Of a stretch of DNA of 64,000 nt, positions 51,401 through 61,165 are shown in pieces (the stretch's first letter is position 1; each line of letters opens with the position of its first letter). The position numbers were made by a program, and so were the translations under genes. The notes beneath the pieces were generated by a model, which made no database searches, had not been told where the DNA came from, and saw nothing but the letters and a program-made list of their open reading frames with translations. This DNA comes from Branchiostoma floridae (Eukaryota; Chordata; Leptocardii; Amphioxiformes; Branchiostomatidae), in contig NC_049989.1 in NCBI RefSeq assembly GCF_000003815.2, positions 3,815,960-3,879,959 of the forward strand. The letters are read 5' to 3'.

Positions 51401-52549
51401 GACCGTTCTGTACGAACCCGGCTGGAGCAAAACTGTGGTCCTTCTCCTCCTGCTGCTCTTCGTCTTGTTGATGAACATCGTCGTCATGAATCTTTTGGTA
51501 CGTTCTATTTTCTCAAAAGTTACCATACTGGGGCTAATTCTCTGAAGTATCATCCCTACAGTGCTTTTGGTTGGCTTATAGGTAACACTTGATACATGCC
51601 ATTGATATACATGTACTTTAAAAGAATTAGGATACCGAATTTAAGTCGTAGCAATTCATGGTTAAAGGTGCAATACCGTCCAATTCCTACAGGTGGCGCT
51701 GGCTGTTGATGACACACACTCAATTGACCAGGAGGCCTCGTTGGAACAGCGCATACAGCAGGTTAGACGTCTTGCGAAGATAATCAAAAGGGTGTCCTTT
51801 CCCAAAATGAAAATCTCAGTTCAGTTCAGTAAATCTACATAAGTTTTCGTAATATAGATAATTACAGCTATCTTCGGTAAAAATGACTTTGCGCTTCATG
51901 CTAAAACTTTTGGTTTGTTTCTTGATTTTCATTCATCAGGTTGAGTACATTCTAGAAATAGAGTCAGAGTTCGGAAGGATTGTGGGGGATCGGTACTTCC
52001 AGGTGCCAGACTGGACAGCCAAGCACAAGAGGAGCTGGATCGACCAGGTAAACATCTGTTGCACCTTCATACTGAACATAAGTGTGCATGTCCAAGGTAC
52101 TGAACACTCTCCACTCTCACACAAACGCGCTTGTTCTTGGTACTGAGCACCCCCTCACATATATGCGTATGTCCTGACCACCTCCATTCAAACGTACACG
52201 TCCTTGGTACTGAATATTCTTTCCTGTCACACTAACGTGCATGTCCTTAGTGCTGTAAACCCACCCCCTCATACAAACGCGCATGTGTTTGGTAGTTAAA
52301 ATTCCGCCTTTCACAAAAACATACATGACCGTGGTACTGAACATCTTACCTCTCACACAAACGTACACGTCCTTGGTACTGAACACACACACACACCCTC
52401 CCCCCTCCCACACAAACGTGCATTTCCATACCTGTTGTGTATTTCAGGTCTTTAACGTGAAGAAAACCCGGATCAAGGCAGACCGACGTGGTGGAGGCAT
52501 GAACAAAGCCGGACAAGACCAGGACGCCAAGAGACTGTCTCGAGTGTGA
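39461..52549 (+). CDS. TRPA-like: TRPA-family ankyrin TRP cation channel (23 exons)
   Basis: Exons: 39461-39472, 40397-40606, 41964-42071, 42420-42550, 42687-42729, 43344-43559, 44146-44232, 44496-44578, 45197-45370, 45796-45910, 46487-46671, 47057-47153, 47788-47859, 48096-48155, 48417-48487, 48932-49115, 49677-49766, 50118-50302, 50792-50924, 51309-51497, 51693-51761, 51940-52047, 52448-52549. The sum is 2724 nt (907 aa), with consistent phases. About nine ankyrin repeats (TLLHLAV, TALHVAV, LPLHYAAKSG, TALHMAS, QALHEAASHG, SPLHLAV, TPLHVAA) fill residues 55-415. A linker with LVEKIIERKW precedes S1. Six membrane helices follow, with three sequons in the S1-S2 loop, a pore loop HPLLTFMTTVGMMIGELE (758-775) and S6 ending MNLLVALAVDD. 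It is a plasma-membrane cation channel, likely sensory by family. The first exon (MANL) is less certain; ATG at 40397 is an alternative start. Length and GELE filter resemble painless/pyrexia more than TRPA1. Confidence 0.9.
40987..41408. mobile_element. TIR element with perfect 10-bp target duplication (TRPA intron 2)
   Basis: ATGCTTAGTG occurs directly at 40987-40996 and 41399-41408. Between them the ends are inverted: TAGCCTGGTATCCAAACCCC on the left against AGCCTGGATACCATACCCC (reverse complement of the right). The insert is about 402 bp and has no coding content. The 9-10-bp duplication fits Mutator-like elements. Confidence 0.8.
42238..42267. repeat. Perfect 13-bp hairpin in TRPA intron 3
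   Basis: CACTGTTTTGTAC and its exact inverse GTACAAAACAGTG are separated by AATC. No T-run follows, and the site is intronic, so it is not read as a terminator. It is probably the centre of a foldback. Confidence 0.6.
43581..43748. mobile_element. Foldback MITE, copy 1 (TRPA intron 6)
   Basis: Inverted arms contain AGCAGATCCTAC, ATAAGATAGTATCAAA and GCTGGCAG. The same family appears about 1 kb downstream in intron 8. No coding sequence. Confidence 0.75.
44594..44764. mobile_element. Foldback MITE, copy 2 (TRPA intron 8)
   Basis: Arms begin ATCTCCAAGCAGATCCTAC and close with the inverse. They are flanked by TAACAACATTAT on the left and TAACAACGTTAT on the right, a probable 12-bp target duplication with one change. 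The left duplicate overlaps the splice donor of exon 8, so the insertion landed within about 15 bases of the exon. Confidence 0.8.
45545..45649. repeat. Foldback (105 bp) in TRPA intron 9
   Basis: CTAGCCTGGGTGCCAT at the left and ATGGCACCCAGACTAG at the right are inverted with one mismatch, and an inner CGCTGGCT/AGCCAGCG pair follows. It is a short MITE. Confidence 0.7.
49980..50090. repeat. Foldback (110 bp) in TRPA intron 17
   Basis: TTGTTAGCTTTGGTCCGCTC is exactly inverted at 50050-50070, with imperfect outer arms (GGAAGCCAGC against GGAATCCAGC). The arms enclose about 30 bases. It is a MITE remnant 28 bases before exon 18. Confidence 0.75.
52085..52430. repeat. Degenerate tandem array of about 45-50-bp units in the last TRPA intron
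   Basis: Variants of ACACAAACGTGCATGTCC followed by TTGGTACTGAAC recur about seven times with drift in length and sequence. The array fills nearly the whole intron between exons 22 and 23. A short CA run lies inside the last unit. Confidence 0.75.
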
Positions 52550-54447
52550 AGCAGCGACGTCCCGTCAGTTTGTATATTTTAAGGCTTTCTTCGTCATATT
52601 TTAGATTCAACACAACACAATGCAGATCGATGTATGAACATCTTAGCTTACGTATGTTACCAGAATTCATATATCCTTGGGCTTGCCATTTTTCTGAGAC
52701 TTGGTAAGATATGAAATTCGGAATTAAAATGGTAATATCAATCCAGATTAGAACAAAGTACGCATGAAATATAATTAATGTATCAACTTTGCAATAGATA
52801 AGGCTTTACTTTGGGGTTTTTGGTATCGAACGGTTCATGAACAAAAAGGCAGTATTGTCTTCCTTCTGCGATGTCTGTCATGTAATTGTAGGTACTTAAA
52901 CAAGGCAAATTGCATCGATTTTGTGGATGATACCCACTTGGCATCCCGAAATTTGATGTGAGCGACGGAAATGTAAGAAATTGAGATTTGTTAAACTTCA
53001 TTAACGATGAAGGTTGTAAAATAATTGAAGTCGTAAACAGTTTATTATATGATAAGCAATAACTCATTGTTCTTTCATAAGCGGATCTAGCAGGGCTGTA
53101 GGTAAATCCGTGTGTCTGTATTATATAATTCTATAGTCCGATGTTTAGATGTTTATTATATAATATAAGTGTATGCTATGAGAAGTTTACTAGGTAAAAG
53201 AACAAAGTGTTGAAAACAGGATAAGATCTCAAATCAGATGTTAGGATGGAAGATACTAGTAGTTTTTAGATCAAATGCGTACCCTTACTCAACCTTCCGG
53301 CATGGAAGACCATACAAGGCATATAAAACAGCAGATACACAAGGTTAGCTTTCATTCCACGCTGTTTATTGTCACCCAATGTCCGTGTACACAAAATGTG
53401 CGCGTCTTATTATCTCAACAATCAATGAAAGCTCTACTTATACAAACGTTACGTCACCCGTAATGACAAGTCTTCTAAACATAATCAAATCATAATTATA
53501 TACATGACAAAATGTACAAAAATATGTTATGGCATATATGCATATAACAAACAGATATTCATTTATCTTAACAAGTCATTTAAATCAAGTATAACGAATC
53601 ATACAAAACGAATAGTCTCTGCAATTACCATTTGTTAAGCTTCTATAATCAAGCGCCATGGTTTAAAGCTGCACTCGTTGCAAACCGTTGCAATCACTGA
53701 TCTGGTTGATATCCATGGTAGATATATTGATTCGTTTTCATTTAATTAGCTCACAATAAATGGCTGCGATAAAACATTTACGTCATAGCATGGAGGTAGT
53801 CTTGTTAAGCGTTGCAGGCAACAACACAAAAGTTACGATGATTCCTTCTAAATAATAATAGTAATCTAACGCACGCGTAGAGCGTACTAAAATTATTCCT
53901 CTTTAAAAGCAGCAAGTATGGAGAAATGCAGTTCCTGTTAACGTATACAGGTATGCACTTTGGACTACCTTTACGCTTGGATGTTATGTTAAACAGTCGG
54001 CCTTTAGATGTGTGAAACTTTGCCACGATGGAACCTTTTTTTACGTTCTATATCCCACAATTATCTTACACCTGACAACATATTAGAATTCATCTTGAAG
54101 TTACGGCAGCATTCCAACAAACTCCTTTCAAGATTCTTTCTGCTTTACTTGAGCGTTGATGGACATGAGAGAACTTTAGTCCAGCCACATTTGGCACCAA
54201 ACTTTAGGTTACGTTTCTAAAGGTCTATATTTGTCATACATCGAGGGAGCCCAAAGCAGGGTTCCAATACAAAGATCACACTCGCCATGTACTAAGTGTC
54301 ATGACATAAGCAATAAAAAGCTCTGAGTATACGTATGTATCTATCCGTTAACACACCCCTCTAACCTGTAGAGGGAACACAATGTCGTCTGCATCTTGTT
54401 TCAGGCCTCATTCGTGTAATAACTTAGGTGTAGAGAGCCAGTCTTCC
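52550..54447. other. Intergenic region between convergent TRPA and GAS2-like genes
   Basis: ATTAAA at 52723-52728 (+) is a possible poly(A) signal for the TRPA transcript. For the minus-strand gene, AATAAA occurs as TTTATT at 53365-53370, and again at 53152 and 53041. The rest is AT-rich, and no exon was recognised on either strand. Confidence 0.4.
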
Positions 54448-54700
54448 TTAACCAATTAGAAATAAGTACACGGTACTTCTCTCTCTGACCAACCAGAATT
54501 ACGCTACGTCTTCCTCTATCCAACCAGAAAAATGCTATTTCTTTATCCGTCCAACCAGCAAATGCTACTTCTTCCCCTTAGCAATCAGAATTGAATAAGC
54601 TACGCCTACCTCTGACCAATCATAAATACGCTATTAACCAATCAGAAGTCAGATACTTCTTCCTCTAACCAATCAGAAATACGCTACTTCTTCCTCTATG
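54448..54700 (-). repeat. Tandem array containing the GAS2-like stop codon
   Basis: Eight degenerate units of about 21-38 bp each contain CCAAYYAGAA (+ strand), at about 54452, 54489, 54520, 54551, 54581, 54616, 54639 and 54669. On the minus strand a unit reads as the end of the protein: GAGGAAGAAGTAGCGTATTT then CTGATTGG, i.e. EEEVAYF-stop. The unit overlapping the coding end is therefore the same sequence as those in the 3' flank. Confidence 0.8.
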
Positions 54701-57700
54701 ACCTCTCCTTCAGGTGACTCTGACCTCGGCCAGGACGCCTGGTCATCGAACTCACTGTTCATCTCACTGTCGTAGCGGAACTTACTAACGGATATCGTTC
54801 TGGCGCCTGCTGACTGATACTTCTTGGCGTTTCTGTTCATGTCTCTCAGTGAAAACGTCTTACCGAAGTCTTGTGTGGCTTTGAGCGGCCCGCTTCTACT
54901 CAAGACGGGCTCGTTTTTCTTGAAGTTTTCTCGCTTGCTTCTTACGGGACTACTTTCAGGGGTGCCCTTTCCCCTGCCGTTCCACAGATCTATTCCTGAA
55001 TCTCTTGGCGTCACAACCTTCTCATCTTCAGGCTGTCTTGGACTACCACTGTCCGAGAACACTTCATACCCTCTTGTAGGGCTACCGAGAGAATATTCTT
55101 CAACCGGACTCTTCGTCTTTACTAGATAGGTCCGACTGCCCGACGTCGATAGATCTATCCCAGAGTCGTCCGTATCGTGTCTCTTTGCCCTGCGGACGGG
55201 TGACGTGGGTCCAGGCGACGTCGTGGTACCGTCCTTAGGGCTCTGAGACTTTCTGTACACCGGCTTGGGGATCCTGCTGCTGAGCCCAATCTCCTTCTTG
55301 GCGTCTTTACGTGAATTAACTCTGATGAGGGGGCGGAGCTTGTGGAAGGAAGGGACACGAGTCTTGGGTTTGAGTCGGGACGTTTTCTGCCTGTGGGTAG
55401 GGCTGGTCTCAGGGCTTTCCCGACTGGCGGGTGGAGATTCTACCTTAAGGGAGTTCTTTACGTTCTTTCGGGGTGCAGGCACGGGTCGAGGTCTTTCGGG
55501 AGAAGTAGGGGTCTTTACCATGTCTTTTTGTTGTTCCTCATGTCCGTAACCTCTTTCTAGGCGCTCAATTTCGTCTGTTCTAAGCTCGCGCTTGTGTATG
55601 TCCTTTTGATGCTCTTTGATCTGCTTATGATGTGAAAGCTTTTTGTCTCGTGCGTGTTGGAATAGCCCATTTGAAAGTTTTGTTCTATCCGTTACTTCGA
55701 CGCTCCCGTGATAACCAGAATCGTCCAAGTCTTCCCAGTCTTCGCTACTTGTTCGGACATCGTCGTAGGGAAAAGACGAACTTCGCTCAACCATCGGACC
55801 AGGTTCGGTTAAAGTCGGAAGTTCGTCGTCACTCGTCTGTTGCTCGTCATCCGAATGTATGTGTTTAAAGACTTGAACAGAGGCACGTTCTTTTCCCTCG
55901 TTCGATCGACGGATGTCTGCTTGTTCCGATACTTCTGGTTTTGTAGAGGTTTTCGCCTTTGGGCTGTGGGTCGGGCTGTGTGCGCTTTCTACAACAAACG
56001 TTCCGGTGTTATCATTTGGACTTCTATCTGTGGACGGAGAGGAGACAGAGCAGCTACTTTCTGAGTCACTTCTTTCTTCAAGAACTGGGGATTTTATTTC
56101 TGTCTTGCCTTTAGTTGTTAAAGCTCTGGGAGAGAGTCGAGTTTGTAGATCGAGCAAGTCTTGGGGTGGACTCGTCTTCCTTGTCGGAGACAACGATGGA
56201 CTCTTGGTCTTTTCTACGTCTTTGACATCTTTTCTGGTGGGTGATGTTAGCCGGGCCTCTTCTTCTCGCTTCTCCATCAGTTCTTTGATCAGTTGCACGC
56301 TGCTTGGGGTCACCTTTTCCGTCTTGAGTGTCAGCTTGTCGTTCTTTTCGTAGAAAAAGGGCACGTCAGGGTTAACCGGTGGTCTGTCTACACTTCGGGT
56401 GTGACGCATGTAACGTTCCTCGGACGGGGAACGCTCTCGTCGTGGTGAGGTCACTTCCTCCTCCTCCTCCATCGTCTCTTCGAAAGTATGACGTGACTTT
56501 GGAAAAGAGGAGTCCGGTGGGGCCCGTGGAGGAGTTTGTTGTTCGGGAACCACTTTTTTAACGTACTCTGGCAAGTATTTTGGTTCCGTTTGCCTCACTT
56601 CGGCAAGTATTTTACGGTCTGGGGACGGAGATCTACCGGCTTCTTGTAGCCGTTTTCGCTCAGGAGAAGCTAGTCTACCATACGAAGATTTGATTGGTTC
56701 AGACCCCCTACGAGGTGACGTCATTTCCCTTTCACGAGATTTTCTGACGTCACTAAACGTCTTTTCTCGTGATCCTTCATCAGCTTCTTCTAGAAATAGA
56801 TCAAAGGACTGTGATCTCTGTCCGAGCTGTGGGGTCCTGTCGGTGGATCGTTTGTGAGTTGGAGACTGGCGGGGCGATGTCTGGTGCGTTTGGCGGCGGT
56901 CTGGTGACGGCATCCTTCCGTCTCGTCTCCACACGGTTGGTTGCTCTCGTGATCGTCGATCAGGTGACTTTGATCTAAATTCTGCAGGATCAGCTAATCT
57001 TCTCTCTCTGGACTGAGATCGGTCTTCTCGCACACGCCCGACGGATCTCGCGCGATCTGGTGAACGAGATCTCGTCGGTGCCGGCACACGTGACCTAGGC
57101 GAAGATGTCGGTATGAGGGAGGGTTTAGAGCTACTCGGTCCTTCGTCGCGTTTAGACCCTTCTGCTGCGTACCCGTACCCCACCGGATGAGAGCAGTTTC
57201 GGTAACTGATCTTCTCGTCCGATGGTTCCCGCTCAAGTCGATGACTTCCTTCCTTATTTCGCGAGATGACCAAGACAGTTTCCTCCTTCTTAGGCCGTTT
57301 AGGTTCGGAGATTCTGGAAACAGCCGACGAAGCTCTTGGACTTTTCTCCGTTGAAATTCTCCTTTGTTGTTCCCGAGACTGACTCTTACTTCTCGTCTGT
57401 CTGTCTGTCATATCTGATCGACTCCTAGCAGCACTACCAGTGTCGAATGATTTATTTCTGGTGTCCCTACTTGTCATGTCCGAGCGACTTCTAGCAGCAT
57501 TTCTGTCAACTGCAGCAGTTTGACGATAACGAGGGGAAATACCAGCAGAGCCTCGCCTGCCGCTTTCGTTGTACGCCTCCCTATTTGTTAAGTTGGCCAT
57601 GCTCTTTGACCGTTGTTGTTGTAACAAACGACTAGAGACGGCCCGCGGAGCTGGCAGCGATCGGTTGAGATTTTCGGTACTCTTCGCCAGGTTGCTGGTA

Positions 57701-60700
57701 CTCTTCGCCAGGTTTCCTGTACTCTTCGCCAGCAGGTTGTCGCTGCTCTTCCGAAGCGGTCTCGGAATGCCGCTCCGCCGAGGACGCTGTGAAACATTTT
57801 CCTTCACGTCTTCTTCCTCGAGCAGGTTCCCTACACTTAGCGCTCGTTTCGGAGAGGATGCCAGATTCTTCTGCCGTCTGGAAAGAAAGGTAAGAATTGT
57901 TCATCAACCCACCAATTCAATATCACGAAGACAAAATTATAAAGATTGATAAAAGTGTTTTAAAATGATTTGTTGCCGTTAGATTCAATTGCAATGCCAA
58001 ATCACTGAACAACTATATCAATGGTCGGACATCAACACAACTCATCAGTGCTGTCAGGTGGACAGATCGTCTTGGTACAAAACATCATTCCTAATGATAA
58101 ACCACCTTTACAAAAAGTTTAAAAGCGTTAAAAACTTCTTAATCTTAAGCTTTATTGGCTGCATTGGTCTGGTAACCGCAGTCATCGGATTTACTGAACA
58201 CGTCGAGAATGAGGTAGTTCGAAAAAGGCAGAAGCGACAGACTCCTATTCAGACAAGCACTCACCCTGGTGTGATTTGGACTCCAATGTCACTAGCGTCC
58301 GAAGAGACAGAACTGCTCGGTGACAGCGGCCCGTTCATGGCCCGGTACGGCCCGGGGTCCACCGCCAGGCGGGAGGGCGGCCCACCGTAGCGACCGGACC
58401 CAGAGCTGGGCCGCCGCTCTTCAACGGATGACCGCGGGGTTCTGGCCGGAGTGCCGCTGTCCAGCGATCCTCTGGAGGTCCGTCCCGTGTCTAAGGAGCT
58501 GCGGGTAGGGCGGCCGCTGTCGATGGAAGCTCGCGGGGAGGGGCTGGACCGGCTGGAAGAACTGGCGGGACTCGGGCGGCGCTGCTCGAAGGCAGATCCG
58601 GCAAAACTGCGAGGTTGTCTGTGAACTGTCAAACACAGGGAGAAAGATCACATATCAATGTTCGTCGATGAAAGTAAGACACCTAGGTAATAAGATACGC
58701 CAAATAGCAACTGGATATGATTTTGGAAACGGTCAGACGTTTCAGATAGAATCCACCACATTTCGTCCGTGAAAATATGTGACATATCAATGTTATTTTC
58801 ACTCTTATCCAGTGGGATGATAAACCCCACTGATCATAAAAGGTTTCGCATAAACAAAACAGCATGATGAATACAAGGAAAATGTCCGAACTTGATACGG
58901 AAAGAGACCACGTCACAAAGACATGAACAAACAACACTTACCTCTAGACATGCACCGACAGGGGTCGTGCTTGTCCAAGTAATGTTCCAGCGTGTCCCAG
59001 CCACCGCCTACGCGTATCATCACGTGATTTCGTAGAACCTGGTGAAAACAAGAAGTATTATTTCGTTAACGTTTCAATATTAAGTAAAGAAGACAAAAAT
59101 CACTATGTGGATCCAAGAATTTGGTACGCTTCACAGTATGTACTCCATATATTCCACGTGCCCAACGAGTAAGGCATCCACGGAGAACAGCATTTCGGAC
59201 ATTCCATGCACCCCGTACTACTGGGGCTGCAGTGTCAACCGAACCTGCATGGTGGCGCTGCAGTACCACTGATTATTAGACTCTCTCTTAACAGCAAAAA
59301 CGCTGTAGCGTAATGTTTGCAGTCAAAGGTCACCATCTTCGTTAAGACAAGTGCCCAATTGAGACCAAACGAGCAGATTGGGTTACAACAATGGCTCAGA
59401 TGACGGTCAAACAAGCTCTCAAACACGCGTGGCATGTGCTCGAGCAAGCCGCGCTGCCGTCTAACTTCATTCTCCCCAATTCAATCAAGGGGATCGTGCG
59501 GGGATGTGAATATTTTGAGCATGAGGCAAAGATCGCGACGGATATTTTCGACAGAAATGACTACACAATAATGTTAACCCACAAAGGTGTGTCAGTCAAA
59601 TAGACCTTGCGTGCACTTTCAACCTAGAATAATGGACCGATATATCGACACAACCACACGATTTTCCATGATCTCTGATCCCTTGTCTGTCTAGCAATAG
59701 GAGTATAATGATATACAGTGAGGCTAGAGCAACTGTTGACCTTCGTTTGATATCAGAATATACGAGCCAGAGCCAGGGTCCTGTAAACCTGTTAATGGAA
59801 CTGCGCTCTGTTGGTGACATGTCTACACTTTGTCTTTGGCATGTGTCCAATAATGATATTGGAATTCTCCTTCGACTTAAACGGACAATTGTTGATACGC
59901 ACACTTTATATTTTCCATGCTTTACGAGTTTACATCTTTTAGTGTTCTAATTTTCTCACGAATTGTGTAGTAAGATCTTGAAAGAAGAATTTTAGCTTTT
60001 ACCTGATCAGAAAATTAATTAGTATTGATTTTGTGGACTACATAGTCTAGAACTCAATTTTAAGTTCACCTGACCTAATAGCTTTAAGGCCATACGAACG
60101 AACGTATTGTGTTCACACTGAGTGCTCCGGATCGCGCAGAATTAAGTCGTTCTATTTTTAAGAACACAAAGGAGAAACCATGGCCACCTGACAGGTGATG
60201 CCCTTAAGAGCACTCGTGTCGGATTAAGAACAGCACTTCAGGTGTTAAAGCAAACTGCACGTCCGGACTGTAACATAACTGCCGGGCAGATGGCGTGTAT
60301 GGGCGGGAATTCCTTTATGTTGGGATGACATGTCTGCTTGTGCGTATTTATTTTGTGTCGGCGTGTCCTTTCAGTCCAAGTATGTACTGCGTAAATCCGA
60401 CAAGGATGACGTTAGAGCTGTCGCTTATTACTTCCTGACCTTTTCTGAAGATATTCATAGGTATTCAGAAGTGACAAAAATGAACTCAAATTTATTACAA
60501 TTTACTGTCTCTTAGTATATTTGCCTTCAAGTGCATTTGCGTGAGTAGCAATGTATCTGAGTTTAAACATATATTTCGTGTTGAAGTGGTTTGAATTCCC
60601 TGTACTCGTAAGACAAATCTGGAGGCACGTGGATTCCAAATATAGCTATTGACGTCATTGCAATGTAAAACAGGACTGTAATCTACAACTTAAATGCTGA

Positions 60701-61165
60701 CTTTGCTCCCTCGAGTTAACGAGTCTTAAACAAATATGACCCGGTCAGCGTTACGAACAAATCCACCACACACACAGAAAAGGTACCGGTTTTACGCCTG
60801 GAACAAAAACAGTACTATCTGTATCTGTATCTATATAGCCGGTATATGTTATACTGAACAACCTGTCACATCTTATGATAACATGTACCTGCAAATGTTC
60901 TTCAAACTAGCCAGCGAAGATGCCCCTACTGTGATTTGTGATAACAAATTCCACTCTAGGATAGTTCTGAGAAAATAGTACTAGTACGGATGAAAGATGG
61001 GAGAGACAATGCACACTGACATGGCGGCACATGAATAAGTGATGAGGTATCACTCACCCGTACGAAGACCAGAGTGCTGGCATTTCCTATTCTATATTTC
61101 CCCTCGTCCACCCGCAGCATGGGGAACTGGTCAGGACACGTGCAGCGGCTCACCAACTCACGTAC
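54673..61165 (-). CDS. GAS2L: GAS2-like cytoskeletal linker, 3' part (Gas2 domain and tail)
   Basis: Minus-strand exons in order: 61165-61058, 59038-58942, 58625-58265, 57877-54673. Phases agree and TGA is at 54675-54673. The first two exons encode a Gas2 (GAR) domain: [30 protein letters not shown], then [18 protein letters not shown], with the conserved Cys and GGGW residues. This domain binds microtubules in GAS2L proteins. The rest, over 1,180 residues, is low-complexity Ser/Arg/Pro-rich. It carries SxIP end-binding motifs SGIP (57763-57774), SLIP (57109-57120) and SRIP (55267-55278), as in GAS2L1/2. Near the start of the last exon a heptad NLAKST(G/S/E) is repeated. The actin-binding CH domain is expected upstream but not seen before 64000, so the gene is partial at its 5' end. 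It probably links actin to growing microtubule ends. Confidence 0.92.
57667..57740 (-). repeat. 21-bp coding repeat in the GAS2-like gene
   Basis: CTGGCGAAGAGTAC recurs three times at 21-base spacing, giving [21 protein letters not shown] and a degenerate ENLNRS. It is in frame, so it changes tail length by seven residues per unit. Confidence 0.85.
58680..58790 (-). repeat. Dispersed repeat with CTGANGA-hairpin-GAAACGTC motif (copy B, decayed)
   Basis: On the minus strand 58769-58736 reads CGGACGA, a hairpin with wobble pairs, and GAAACGTC. It continues with TGACCGTTTCCAAAATCAT and TATCTTATTACCTAGGTGTC, closely matching the copy at 3.46 kb. It lies in an intron of the GAS2-like gene, on its sense strand. 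Confidence 0.6.
59391..59603 (+). CDS. Small ORF nested antisense in a GAS2-like intron (unknown)
   Basis: A 70-codon frame opens with ACAATGGCTC, a good start context, and ends TAG. The product begins [20 protein letters not shown] and has a balanced, globular-looking composition: an amphipathic N-terminal helix, then mixed sequence. I do not recognise the family. It lies between the two Gas2-domain exons on the opposite strand. A GTGTGT donor follows codon 64 and would allow splicing onward, but no convincing next exon was found. It could be a chance frame or a retroposed fragment. Confidence 0.3.
   Translation: MAQMTVKQALKHAWHVLEQAALPSNFILPNSIKGIVRGCEYFEHEAKIATDIFDRNDYTIMLTHKGVSVK

Noticed and set aside
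54448-54680. CCAAT-box promoter cluster on the + strand
   Set aside because: The CCAAT cores are a by-product of a tandem array that begins in the coding end of the minus-strand gene.
55140-55170. DSGID motifs as beta-TrCP phosphodegrons in the GAS2-like tail
   Set aside because: The canonical spacing DSGxxS is not met (the Ser is one residue too far), and Ser-rich tails give such matches by chance.
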